From contig OY987225.1 in NCBI GenBank assembly GCA_963920705.1, forward strand, positions 12,790,829 through 12,854,828: a stretch of DNA of 64,000 nucleotides, in the 5' to 3' direction. A program made the translations under genes and the position numbers. Numbering within the stretch: position 1 is the first letter of the stretch; every line of letters begins with the position of its first letter. The notes under the pieces are model-generated. The model saw nothing but the letters and a program-made list of their open reading frames with translations, had not been told where the DNA came from and searched no databases. This document shows positions 19,301 to 27,800 of this stretch, piece by piece. Source of the DNA: Odiellus spinosus (Eukaryota; Arthropoda; Arachnida; Opiliones; Phalangiidae).

Positions 19301-19714
19301 GTCCTTTTCTACACCCACGCACGTTTTTTCTCTCGCGCAACCGTAACAAAAGTCGTTACAGGCGTGATCTTGGATTCGGCGGTATCCCACGAGACATTTT
19401 TCGCAAAATTTATCGAGACCGAAAAGGGGTTTCAAAGCCGTGACGACATTGTAATGTTTCTTTTCATTAATTAAACACAATCGGGGTCTAACGTCTCGAG
19501 GGTCATTCTCTCCTAGAAGGAGCGTCGGCACGTTGTTTTCGAATTGAAAAACAAGTATCGAATAACCGCTTAAATAGGCTTTGAATTTTTGAAAGGAAAT
19601 CGCCGTGCCGCAATCTTTGGGGGCCACACCGGTTTTGGCGCAAAGCTCTAGGGCCGCTTCTCTTTGCTGATGGTTGTCGGTCTGAGGGACTCTCGTTCTT
19701 GATATTATTGCTAA
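16361..19714 (-). CDS. POLB: Protein-primed family B DNA polymerase (Polinton pPolB), main ORF
   Basis: The frame is open from the stop at 16361 back to an A8 run at 19715-19722. The first possible non-ATG start (GTG at 19627) is not a convincing initiator. Numbering from it: a Cys/His-rich zinc-binding region at ~75-180; exonuclease motifs YDFE (209-211), HNASGYDN (291-298) and YCIQD (432-436); an EFYGCYYHGC motif (~543-552) like the nuclease-type motif I recall in Polinton polymerases; then polymerase motifs DFTSLYP (658-664), K-x3-NS-x-WG (844-852) and YHDTDS (940-945). All catalytic aspartates are present. It replicates the element from its ends by protein priming. Upstream coding continues in the 19711-20883 frame, one base off; together they form a ~1500-residue protein. 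Confidence 0.93.
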   Translation of the reverse strand, partial: LAIISRTRVPQTDNHQQREAALELCAKTGVAPKDCGTAISFQKFKAYLSGYSILVFQFENNVPTLLLGENDPRDVRPRLCLINEKKHYNVVTALKPLFGLDKFCEKCLVGYRRIQDHACNDFCYGCAREKTCVGVEKDCNICFRSFSEGECFDFHLQSTSKKSSMCTRLYHCSDCMTLVNMDKRKEKHTCGETFCIICKKYQPSGHLCYIQVITEPKRKPPPSKKRKTDLEYLYVFYDFECIQTLESEDKKGGLVHQAVLCVSETVCEHCIDEKRSDFRCAKCIQYGPRQQIFDGVKPVEKFITHLRTLNKLKKVILLAHNASGYDNQFLLREIICQDISWKPEVIVNGTKIIQMCLFNLIFLDSFCFISVPLAKFGETFGLTEAAKGYFPHFLFNVETKHIYDINRPEETNYVLDEKLPPKEAYGSEYFNAKGYVEFSKWYDEETDRKRGFNFLEDLKFYCIQDVKILREGCLAFRQIFLEIANVDPFQVACTIAGLASFIFRKNFMEKDSIGVIPPNLYRMKENQSYVAIEWLSFNAYSRKIKIQSAFNGQEAKVLKMKVDGLYLKEVFEFYGCYYHGCKTCYKGNRNKMLNGDPSQTMNTRFSRTMKTFNRIQQEGYKITSIWECDWLKRKETEPEIISFLAAANLKEKVYEPLNPRDSFFGGRCSTLKMYHQTTGTERIHYVDFTSLYPYINKRKKLPVGHPEILTQNIPDIFSFDGLLKCVILPPNNIFHPVLPAKINGKLVFVLCRTCCETQNQGECDHDESQRKLFGTWVIDEIRYAVNRGYLILEKVEAWKYTVRTYNAETGEKGLFQRYVDTFLLLKTTASGFPSGCDTLETKTEYVRHFKEKEGVQLDINKIAYNPGGRTVSKFLLNSIWGKFAQRVNVTKTVILKEAHQLFELLTDPEIEVRSVLTLNEETILVKWLYTIESEAQLKHTNVVIASYTTAMARLCLLEQLESVGDNCLYHDTDSLVYLSPSGPPTIAMGSLLGEMTNELEAYGKNAFIDTFVSGGCKNYSYWVTDPDTGKRFNTTKVKGFRLNVSNEKLVNHESLKALLGVDGVDRLAPIHVPIPRHITRLVDHTIVSIDQHKTYRTTVDKVRIMPGFKTVPYGYCP

Positions 19715-19725
19715 TTTTTTTTGAG
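19711..19725 (-). other. A8 run joining the two polymerase frames: frameshift mutation or possible -1 slippery site
   Basis: On the minus strand the upstream frame reads CTC AAA AAA AAT TAG. Its last seven sense bases form A AAA AAT, fitting the X XXY YYZ pattern of -1 ribosomal slippery sites. The downstream polymerase frame is exactly -1, and the stop follows at once. A 1-nt length change of the run, biological or from sequencing, is the simpler explanation. Confidence 0.6.
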
Positions 19726-20883
19726 GGAAACGTTAGCTTTATCGCTAAGATGTTCTTGATGAGCTATGGCTACGACCAAAGATCTAGCGAGACAAATATT
19801 ATCACGATTGACAATTCGAAGGACGCCCCGCCTGTTTCGCGAAAACATATCGTATGTTTTTATGCCTTTCGGGGCGGCTCGTCCGTAGCCCTCGGGTAAG
19901 CGAACAATATGGAACGATAACTGTATGGGCCCCAAAAAGAATTGTTCCAGCTCATCGTCATACAGGATTTCCTCGAGTTGATTAAGAACGTCCGTAACAT
20001 CGATTTGGTCGGCTCGTTTGAAAGAAAGTTCAATTTCACCCCGGCGAGGAAGACTTAAACTACTGACTGTGATCTGTACCATATCGGAAGGCGCAACCTG
20101 ATCGAGTATGGCTTGCACTGCGTTGTTTAAGCCTTGAACTAGATCGTCAATTATTCTAAGGATGATCTTTAATCCGAGCATGTTGAACCGGGGGTAAAGC
20201 TGTTCAGTTTGATCTACAATTTCACAGAACGGTAGGGGGCCGATGGGTGCCATGACCTCGGGTCTACCTTGACCGACTTGACCATCTTCTTGGGGCGAAG
20301 GCGGTATGCCCAGATCTTCTTGGGGCGAAGGCGGTATGCCAAGATCTTCTTGGGGCGAAGGCGGTATGCCTAGATCTTGGGAGGCGTCAGGGTGTTCGGC
20401 ATAGTAGCCCTCGACAATCCGATCGTTCTGACTACTCCTGAAATCGGCAATCATGGCTTCGTCGTCATCCGTTACGTTTTCGTAATCCAACATCGCGGCC
20501 ATTTGGCGATCGTCAGCCGTATTCATCATCGCGGCATCATCGGCTTGCATTTCGAACTCGTGTTTTCGAGTTTCTATCCGGTGTTGGTACGTGTCGAATA
20601 GTCTGCGCGGAATGTTGTTTCTAAATTCTTCCAACTCAACGATAGAGTGACAATCTTCGGGCGATCGGGGGACCGTTTTCATGTAGTCGAGTATATCCAG
20701 AAACGTCTGGATGACGTTTACACTCATTAGACGGATAAAGGCGGGTAATGAATCAGGAACATTCGTAGGATCGATTTTTAGACAAACGCAGAGAAAAAAA
20801 TAGAAATGGTAAACGTTTTCGATGGCCCAGGGCCTAACGCACCTCATCTCCTCCAAGTACCACGTTAATGACTCGATATCCAT
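19711..20883 (-). CDS. N-terminal part of the Polinton polymerase (separate ORF because of frameshift)
   Basis: This 390-residue frame starts at an ATG at 20883. The N-terminal ~110 residues are hydrophobic/helical. An acidic region follows, then three perfect 10-residue repeats (DLGIPPSPQE). The C-terminal ~150 residues (DDLVQGLNNAVQAIL, MVQITV, a region rich in Leu/Glu, then IVNRDNICLARSLVVAIA) match the sequence that normally precedes the exonuclease in insect Polinton polymerases. Immediately past the stop, the -1 frame continues with the expected family sequence (HQQREAALELCAK). It is therefore very likely the front of the pPolB gene, perhaps including terminal-protein functions; that last point is inference. 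Confidence 0.75.
   Translation of the reverse strand: MDIESLTWYLEEMRCVRPWAIENVYHFYFFLCVCLKIDPTNVPDSLPAFIRLMSVNVIQTFLDILDYMKTVPRSPEDCHSIVELEEFRNNIPRRLFDTYQHRIETRKHEFEMQADDAAMMNTADDRQMAAMLDYENVTDDDEAMIADFRSSQNDRIVEGYYAEHPDASQDLGIPPSPQEDLGIPPSPQEDLGIPPSPQEDGQVGQGRPEVMAPIGPLPFCEIVDQTEQLYPRFNMLGLKIILRIIDDLVQGLNNAVQAILDQVAPSDMVQITVSSLSLPRRGEIELSFKRADQIDVTDVLNQLEEILYDDELEQFFLGPIQLSFHIVRLPEGYGRAAPKGIKTYDMFSRNRRGVLRIVNRDNICLARSLVVAIAHQEHLSDKANVSLKKN
20284..20373. repeat. Three tandem 30-bp in-frame repeats
   Basis: Three copies of a 30-bp unit (GATCTTCTTGGGGCGAAG plus GCGGTATGCC) encode DLGIPPSPQE three times in the polymerase N-terminal ORF. The nearly identical DNA copies indicate recent expansion. 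Confidence 0.95.
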
Positions 20884-21173
20884 TTCAGAAGTATAATTTA
20901 GCTAAACTATACTAAGCTATGCACTTTGAAAAACTAAATTACACGTTAAGAAACACCTTAAGAAACTATTGCGGAATAACAAAGATGCTTTACACCCGGC
21001 GACTCTGCAGTTTTTATCAAGTGTAAGGTATCAGTCCGGAGGTCCTCCCGATATAGAGGTTACGACTCCCGATATAGGGGTTACGACTCCCTACCCTCCG
21101 TTATTCCGTAGGCCTTGTACTTGGGTTAAGAGGGGACTCTATTGCTATCCCACATATAAAACCTAAGTGTGCA
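20884..21173. promoter_or_regulatory. Divergent promoter region between polymerase and right-end plus-strand genes
   Basis: A 290-bp region between diverging genes. It holds a tandem pair of ~22 bp built on CCCGATATAGGGGTTACGACT (about 21047-21092) and, just before the plus-strand ATG, CATATAAAACC (about 21152-21162). Short direct repeats beside a TATA motif suggest regulatory sequence; inference only. Confidence 0.4.
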
Positions 21174-21539
21174 ATGCAGGAATACCTAATTTCCCGCGTC
21201 GTCTTACGAACGGTATTGCCTTATTATATATTGAACACACCTGACCAAAGAGTAGAAGGTACTTTAGAAATTAGAGTTGCGGATGTTCTTTTTATCGATC
21301 TATTTTCGAGGTCATCCGAAGAGACGCCTTGGATTGAAACGTGTCCCAACCCGTATCACGCCTCGAGGGCGGTCGCGCCAGGCGATTTCCATCCAAAGGA
21401 TCTTAAGCCGCTTTTTTACATCTTTTTAGCTATTGTAGTAAAAGATGCTGAAAGGATTGAAACATATGTCACAGCCCGTATTGCGCCCAAGGAAGAATTA
21501 GAAACGGCCAGGGCCCTCTTGAACCATCTCTTAAAATAG
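21174..21539 (+). CDS. Hypothetical Polinton right-end protein, 121 residues
   Basis: A plus-strand frame from an ATG 12 bp after a TATA-like CATATAAAACC. The protein has a beta-rich N-terminal part (EYLISRVVLRTVLPYYILN, GTLEIRVADVLFIDLF), a proline-containing middle, and a helical C-terminus (APKEELETARALLNHLL). I recognise no family. Codon use looks like that of the neighbouring Polinton genes rather than random AT-rich DNA, which supports it as a gene. Confidence 0.5.
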   Translation: MQEYLISRVVLRTVLPYYILNTPDQRVEGTLEIRVADVLFIDLFSRSSEETPWIETCPNPYHASRAVAPGDFHPKDLKPLFYIFLAIVVKDAERIETYVTARIAPKEELETARALLNHLLK

Positions 21540-21839
21540 ATCCTTTCAGAAAAGCACTAAAACTTGTTATTCTCCAAAAAATTTATTTTCGGTGTCAAAA
21601 GATGCGCCGATTCTTGAAAAAATCTAGAAACTTAAACAAACGATGCTTTATAACCTGCGGCCATCTTAAAATGCAAGGGATTCTAAAAGTACTAAAGCTT
21701 GTTATTCGCAACTTCAACATCCTATCATCCCTTTTCTAGGGGGACGAGGAAATTATATTCAAATCTATTTTTGAATAAAACCGTTGTAGCATTCATAAAG
21801 ACTCTCATTACGCGTCAGACATTTGCTTGGTAACAAAAA
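21540..21839 (+). other. Spacer with possible 45-residue basic ORF (21602-21739)
   Basis: A 300-bp gap between plus-strand genes. An ATG at 21602 opens a 45-codon basic frame (MRRFLKKSRNLNKRC...) ending at 21739. Two ~17-bp near-identical pieces (ACTAAAACTTGTTATTC near 21556; ACTAAAGCTTGTTATTC near 21699) form a direct repeat. The ORF is too short to claim as a gene with confidence. Confidence 0.25.
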
Positions 21840-21983
21840 ATGATCCACTGGTTAAATATTGCCACCGCTGCTGGCGCCTCATTCGACCCTGAATATATCT
21901 CTATCGCCTCAGTTTTGGAAGCAGTCAATCGCGATATTTTAACGAAGCAAGATGTTGGGTCTGTTTTTCGACGCTGTATTTGA
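21840..21983 (+). CDS. Possible 47-residue protein overlapping the membrane-protein gene
   Basis: ATG at 21840 (CAAAAAATGATC) to a TGA at 21981-21983, beginning MIHWLNIATAAGASF. It overlaps the next plus-strand gene by 32 bp in another frame. No family is recognised; the start context is good and the position fits a compact viral-type gene block. Confidence 0.3.
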   Translation: MIHWLNIATAAGASFDPEYISIASVLEAVNRDILTKQDVGSVFRRCI

Positions 21984-22338
21984 CGCTATATTCGAAGTAA
22001 TCGTGACATATCCTCTCTTCACGCTCTTCACGATACTAATTACGTGGCTGTTTCTAATGGCTCTACCAACGGAGTACTTTGCGGCCTTTTTCCTGGTGCT
22101 TATTAGCCCCATAAGTGTATCCATTGCCATTGTGGTTAGTCTAATTCAAGGGGACATGTACTGCTTGATCGTCATCTTAGCCCCGTACTTGTGGATATCT
22201 CTACTAATCTTTCAAGTGATACGAAAAATTGCGCTTGTGCCTTACACCTTGGGAGAGATGCTCTACAATGTTAGCCTGGACTATTATTTTCAAACTTTAG
22301 TGAAATTATCTCGAGTAAACGAACATTCTTTTAATTAA
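21952..22338 (+). CDS. Hypothetical multi-pass membrane protein, 128 residues
   Basis: Three or four hydrophobic stretches are visible: ~8-38 (IFEVIVTYPLFTLFTILITW, continuing LFLMAL), ~43-66 (FAAFFLVLISPISVSIAIVV) and ~69-90 (CLIVILAPYLWISLLIFQV). A short amphipathic C-terminal tail follows. No family is recognised. Small membrane proteins of unknown role occur in adintoviruses and Polintons and could act in egress, entry or membrane remodelling; this is speculation. The ATG at 21952 lies inside the preceding short frame. Confidence 0.5.
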   Translation: MLGLFFDAVFDAIFEVIVTYPLFTLFTILITWLFLMALPTEYFAAFFLVLISPISVSIAIVVSLIQGDMYCLIVILAPYLWISLLIFQVIRKIALVPYTLGEMLYNVSLDYYFQTLVKLSRVNEHSFN

Positions 22339-22551
22339 TTAATTTATCTAACCTAACTGTTATCAAGAAAATGGGTGCCGGTGACGTCAAGGGGGAAATC
22401 AAACCTTCCCTCCCCGCGCTTTAATATAAGCCACCGGTTATCCCAAACCCATTTAGGTCTCGTAGCTAGGAGCGTCTTCAAAACTGTTTGCCCCTTTAGA
22501 GAGTGCGGATCGTAATTTCTAAGCGCCGGAAATATCTCTACTTGTCGAAAC

Positions 22552-23328
22552 TTGTTTAAACAAAATGGATACCTACGAAACTCTAAAACGAAAAATTCCA
22601 TTGAAACAGAAAAAAATAAACGCCCGCTCCATCTTGGTGATCAAACATTCTTGAGTTTCGGATTTGGAAGAGATCTTAACGTCGAAGTACGATTATGTCG
22701 AAAATCCGATATAAAGGGCGATATCCCACGTTTTGAATCAGATATAAAGTGTGATACCATACGTTTTGATACCGTAACCTGGGAAGCCCTGTCGGACAAA
22801 ATCGGACCCCTAAGCGGCTGGACTACTTGCAACGATTCCACGTCTTACGACTCTATCCTAAGCAAAACCTCGGACTTGTCCGTTTCGGCCCACGCCACCC
22901 AAGGTAACTTAAAGTTCGAATTTCAAGGCGTAAACGGATACCAGTTCACCCTCAACGCTGTCGAAGCTAACGAATTGAACCGCCTGATGATTTACATCAA
23001 TGCGCACATTAAGAGATTACAAGAACACGATCACGTTTTTCGGGCCATGGTTAATGTTGTGACATTTAATTTACGCCAAGTTTACGGCTTAATCTTGCCG
23101 GACTGTGAATATCTATCCGGGTTCAACGAAGTGGAAGATCATCAACTTTTCGATATGGTAATGACCTATTTTTCCACGTATGTTTCTCCTTTTAAAATTA
23201 TCACGGAGTTTGAAACACAACTAAGTTTAAAAGATTTAAATAACGATTTCCACGCTTTTAATATATTCTCCATAATTATGGGCCAGACGTGTTTTTTAAA
23301 AGATAAATTAGTGTGTTTCTCCTTTTAA
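22552..23328 (+). pseudogene. Right-end Polinton gene, apparently frameshifted near its start
   Basis: A ~250-residue frame without a usable ATG near its start; the upstream limit is a TTG. A well-placed ATG at 22565 (CAAAATGGAT) begins another frame that runs 29 codons to a TGA at 22652. An A7 run at 22610-22616 lies where the two frames could be joined by a 1-nt indel. The main body contains LSFGFGRDLNVEVRLCRKSD, FDTVTWEALSDKI, GNLKFEFQGVNGYQFTLN and a helical C-terminus with NELNRLMIYINAHIKRLQEH. I recognise no family. It ends 5 bp before the right terminal repeat. Confidence 0.5.
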
Positions 23329-23333
23329 AATTG

Positions 23334-23874
23334 GAGGATCGGATTAATTATTACGCGATAGATAAAATACGATTCAAAATGAGAATCTATCATTGCGGTA
23401 TTGTACTTGAACCCATTTTAAAGTTGTTTTTAAATAAAAATCTGAAACCATATTTTGGTGTGTTGTGTGTCATTTTCTATTCTTTCAGGGCGAGCAACGG
23501 ATGTAAGTTACCTCCCCAAAATTGAGGGGTCCATACCCCCTAGGTTCCCCAGAATCGACCTTTCGGGAAAAGGGAATTTATATTTAATTCCTATATAACA
23601 CCTCATAGGTGGCGCCCCCCCCCGATCCCCCCCCCCCCCCCAAAAAAAAAAGTACCAAATACGAAAAAAAAAAAAAGATAAAAAAAGGATCCAATAGGTC
23701 GGCGACAAAAACGACCCTCGTTAAGTCTCCTTCCTGCCTTCTACAGTACCCGGGTTTTATAAATCCGGACGGATCGACGGAAGGGGGAAAAAATACGGAA
23801 GGGGGGGAGAAATGCACTGTGGAAGGCAGGAAGGAGAGATACGGGTAGGGTTTTATACTGGCCTACTTATCTCT
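23334..23874. repeat. Polinton right terminal inverted repeat (541 bp)
   Basis: The inverse of 7546-8083 with very few differences, which I saw mainly in homopolymer lengths of the C/A runs (23614-23650). It ends ...ACTTATCTCT followed by the target duplication. High identity between the two repeats implies a young insertion or gene conversion between the ends. Confidence 0.95.
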
Positions 23875-23880
23875 TATGGG
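23875..23880. repeat. Polinton target-site duplication, right copy (TATGGG)
   Basis: It matches 7540-7545. Removing the Polinton and one copy gives ...CTGCATATGGGGAAGAAATCG, which is what copy 2 shows near 40490. Confidence 0.95.
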
Positions 23881-24655
23881 GAAGAAATCGACTGCATATG
23901 GGGAATAATTCGACTCCTTCAGGGGAATAATTCGACTCCTTCAGGGGAATAATTCGACTCCTTCAGGGGAATAGTTCGACTCCTTCAGGGGAATAATTCG
24001 ACTCCTCCAGGGGAATAATTCGACTCCTTCAGGGGAATAATTCGACTCCTTCAGGGGAATAATTCGACTCCTTCAGGGGAATAATTCGACTCCTTCAGGG
24101 GAATAATTCGACTCCTTCAGGGGAATAATTCGACTCCTTCAGGGGAATAATTCGACTCCTTCAGGGGAATAATTCGACTCCTTCAGGGGAATAATTCGAC
24201 TCCTTCAGGGGAATAATTCGACTCCTTCAGGGGAATAATTCGACTCCATCAGGGGAATAATTCGACTCCTTCAGGGGAATAATTCGACTCCTTCAGGGGA
24301 ATAATTCGACTCCTTCAGGGGAATAATTCGACTCCTTCAGGGGAATAATTCGACCCCTTCAGGGGAATAACGCGACTCCTTCAGGGGAATAATTCGACCC
24401 CTTCAGGGGAATAGCGCGACTCCATACGGGGAATAACGCGACTCCATACGGGGAATAACGCTACTCCATACGGGGAATAACGCGACTCCATACGGGGAAT
24501 AACGCGACTCCATTCGGGGAATAATTCGACTCCATACGGGGAATAATTCGACTCTATATGGGGAATAACACGAATAATATGATACCAAAAGGGGAATAAT
24601 ACGACTCCACGAAGGGAATAATATGACACCATGAGGGGAATAATACGACTCCTTT
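23881..24655. repeat. 22-bp subterminal tandem repeat of CACTA copy 1, right part
   Basis: About 35 units of a 22-bp repeat (GGGGAATAATTCGACTCC plus TTCA). Most are identical from 23900 to 24340, then variants CGCGACTCCATACGGGG follow at 24400-24540, then degenerate units. The same variant order appears in copy 2. Homogeneous centre and diverged edge fit expansion by unequal exchange. Confidence 0.9.
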
Positions 24656-24846
24656 AGGAGAAAAGTTTCATTCCTTTACTGATATAGTTTGACTCCTTTA
24701 CGGGAATAAAGGAACTTTTTGGAGAAAATGCTTTTTGAGAAATTTACACCCTTTGGGGAATATTTCTAGTACGAATTGGGAGTGAAATCTGTGACAACCG
24801 AAAACTCCTTTGAAGGAATTGTTTTACACCACTTTTTTTTAGAGTG
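24656..24846. repeat. Right terminal region of CACTA copy 1
   Basis: Degenerate GGAGT, GGTGTAAA and GGGAATA motifs in both orientations, ending in TTTTTTTTAGAGTG. The next bases (CATGAACG) are satellite, in the same register as after copy 2. Confidence 0.8.
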
Positions 24847-27800
24847 CATGAACGAATTGCCTCGACTAAAGTCGAGGATTTGTAATAAAACATTTTCCAT
24901 GGATTAGGTTTGTTCGTTTGTAACCTAGATTAAAAATTAAAATATGGGGATTTTTTATTCCCTTTAAATTCCTTGTATAAGCATTCATGAACGAATTGCT
25001 TCGACTAAAGTCGAGGAGTTGTAATAAAACATTATCCATTTATTAGGTTTGTTCGTTTGCAACCTAGATTAAAAATTAAAATATGGGGAATTTTTATTCC
25101 CTTTAAATTCCTTGTTTAAGCATTCATAAGCTAACATGAACGAATGAGGAGTTGAAATAAAACATTATCCATGGATTAGGGTTGTTCGTTTGCAGCCTAG
25201 ATTAAAATTTAAAATATGGGGATTTTTTATTCCCTTTAAATTCCTTGTATAAGCATTCATAAGCTAACATGAACGAATTGCCTCGAATAAAGTCGAGGAG
25301 TTGTAATAAAACATTTTCCATGGATTAGGTTTGTTCGTTTGTAAACTAGATTAAAAATTAAAATATGGGGATTTTTTATTCCCTTTAAATTCCTTGTATA
25401 AGCATTCATAAGCTAACATGAACGAATTGCCTCGAATAAAGTCGAGGAGTTGTAATAAAACATTATCCATTTATTAGGTTTGTTCGTTTGCAACCTAGAT
25501 TAAAAATTAAAATATGGGGAATTTTTATTCCTTTTAAATTCCTTGTTTAAGCATTCATAAGCTAACATGAACGAATGAGGAGTTGTAATAAAACATTATC
25601 CATGGATTAGGTTTGTTCGTTTGCAACCTAGATTAAAAATTAAAATATGGGGAATTTTTGTTCCCTTCAAATTCCTTGTATAAGCATTCATAGGCTAACA
25701 TGAACGAATTGCCTCGACTAAAAGCGAGGAGTTGTAATAAAACATTATCCATGGATTAGGTTTGTTCGTTTGTAACCTAGATTAAAAATTAAAATATGGG
25801 GATTATTTACTCCCTTTAAATTCCTTGTATAAGCATTCATAAGCTAACATGAACGACTTGCCTCGACTAAAGTCGAGGAGTTGTAATAAAACATTATCCA
25901 TGGAGTAGGTTTGTTCGTTTGCAACCTAGATTAAAAATTAAAATATGGGGATTTTTTATTCCCTTTAAATTCCTTGTATAAGCATTCATAAGCTAACATG
26001 AACGAATTGCCTCGACTAAAGTCGAGGAGTTGTAATAAAACAACATCCATGGATTAGGTTTGTTCGTTTGCAACCTAGATTAAAAACTAAAATATGGGGA
26101 TTTTTTATTCCCTTTAAATTCTTTATATAAGCATTCATAAGCTAACATGAACGAATGAGGAGTTGTAATAAAACATTATCCATGGATTAGGTTTGTTCGT
26201 TTGCAACCTAGATTAAAAATTAAAGTATGGGGATTTTTTATTCATTTTAAATTCCTTGTATAAGCATTCATAAGCTAACATGAACGAATTGCCTCGACTA
26301 AAGTCGAGGAGTTGTAATAAAACATTATCCATGGATTAGGTTTGTTCGTTTGCAACCTAGATTAAAAACTAAAATATGGGGATTTTTTATTCCCTTTAAA
26401 TTCTTTATATAAGCATTCATAAGCTAACATGAACGAATGAGGAGTTGTAATAAAACATTATCCATGGATTAGGTTTGTTCGTTTGCAACCTAGATTAAAA
26501 ATTAAAGTATGGGGATTTTTTATTCATTTTAAATTCCTTGTATAAGCATTCATAAGCTAACATGAACGAATTGCCTCGACTAAAGTCGAGGAGTTGTAAT
26601 AAAACATTATCCATGGATTAGGTTTGTTCGTTTGCAACCTAGATTAAAAACTAAAATATGGGGATTTTTTATTCCCTTTAAATTCTTTATATAAGCATTC
26701 ATAAGCTAACATGAACGAATGAGGAGTTGTAATAAAACATTATCCATGGATTAGGTTTGTTCGTTTGCAACCTAGATTAAAAATTAAAGTATGGGGATTT
26801 TTTATTCCTTTTAAATTCCTTGTATAAGCATTCATAAGCTAACATGAACGAATTGCCTCGACTAAAGTCGAGGAGTTGTAATAAAACATTAACCATGGAT
26901 TAGGTTTGTTCGTTTGCAACCTAGATAAATAATTAAAATACGGGAATTTTTATTCCCTTTAAATTCCTTGTATAAGCATTCATAGGCTAACATGAACGAA
27001 TTGCCTCGAATAAAGTCGAGCAGTAGTAATAAAACAATATCCATGGATTAGGTTTGTTCGTTTGCAACCTAGATTAAAAATTAAAATATGGGGATTTTTT
27101 ATTCCCTTTAAATTCCTTGTATAAGCATTCATAAGCTAACATGAACGAATGAGGAGTTGTAATAAAACATTATCCATGGATTAGGTTTGTTCGTTTGCAA
27201 CCTAGATTAAAAATTAAAATATGGGGAATTTTTGTTCCCTTCAAATTCCTTGTATAAGCATTCATAGGCTAACATGAACGAATTGCCTCGACTAAAAGCG
27301 AGGAGTTGTAATAAAACATTATCCATGGATTAGGTTTGTTCGTTTGTAACCTAGATTAAAAATTAAAATATGGGGATTATTTACTCCCTTTAAATTCCTT
27401 GTATAAGCATTCATAAGCTAACATGAATGACTTGCCTCGACTAAAGTCGAGGAGTTGTAATAAAACATTATCCATGGAGTAGGTTTGTTCGTTTGCAACC
27501 TAGATTAAAAATTAAAATATGGGGATTTTTTATTCCCTTTAAATTCCTTGTATAAGCATTCATAAGCTAACATGAACGAATTGCCTCGACTAAAGTCGAG
27601 GAGTTGTAATAAAACAACATCCATGGATTAGGTTTGTTCGTTTGCAACCTAGATTAAAAACTAAAATATGGGGATTTTTTATTCCCTTTAAATTCTTTAT
27701 ATAAGCATTCATAAGCTAACATGAACGAATGAGGAGTTGTAATAAAACATTATCCATGGATTAGGTTTGTTCGTTTGCAACCTAGATTAAAAATTAAAGT

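Larger units (their letters stand above)
7546..23874. mobile_element. Complete Polinton/Maverick (adintovirus-like), 16329 bp
   Basis: The ends are AGAGATAAGT... and its inverse ...ACTTATCTCT, with inverted repeats of 538 and 541 bp flanked by a 6-bp target duplication. Contents are protein-primed family B polymerase, retroviral-type integrase with chromodomain, A32-like packaging ATPase, adenovirus-type protease, and major and minor capsid proteins. This is the diagnostic Polinton set. It also has a BIR protein next to the left repeat and a plus-strand block on the right. The element interrupts the 22-bp repeat of CACTA copy 1; copy 2 at 40490 shows the unoccupied site. Near-identical terminal repeats indicate recent insertion. 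The polymerase and one right-end gene contain apparent 1-nt frameshifts in A runs, so activity is uncertain. Confidence 0.97.
1..24846. mobile_element. CACTA-like (EnSpm/CMC) DNA transposon, copy 1; left end outside window, interrupted by a Polinton
   Basis: The right terminus reads TTTTTTTTAGAGTG at 24833-24846, the exact reverse complement of the CACTCTAAAAAAAA that begins the second copy at 30056. Inside are a transposase on the minus strand, a multi-exon accessory gene on the plus strand, and a 22-bp subterminal tandem repeat split by the Polinton. CACT ends, subterminal repeats and a two-gene layout are typical of CACTA elements. The first bases of the window correspond to 33157 in copy 2, so about 3.1 kb of the left end lies outside. 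Without the Polinton this part is about 8.5 kb. Identity with copy 2 is very high by eye. Confidence 0.85.

Noticed and set aside
7270..24660. Possible CRISPR array
   Set aside because: The repeats are contiguous tandem units without unique spacers, and the DNA is eukaryotic.
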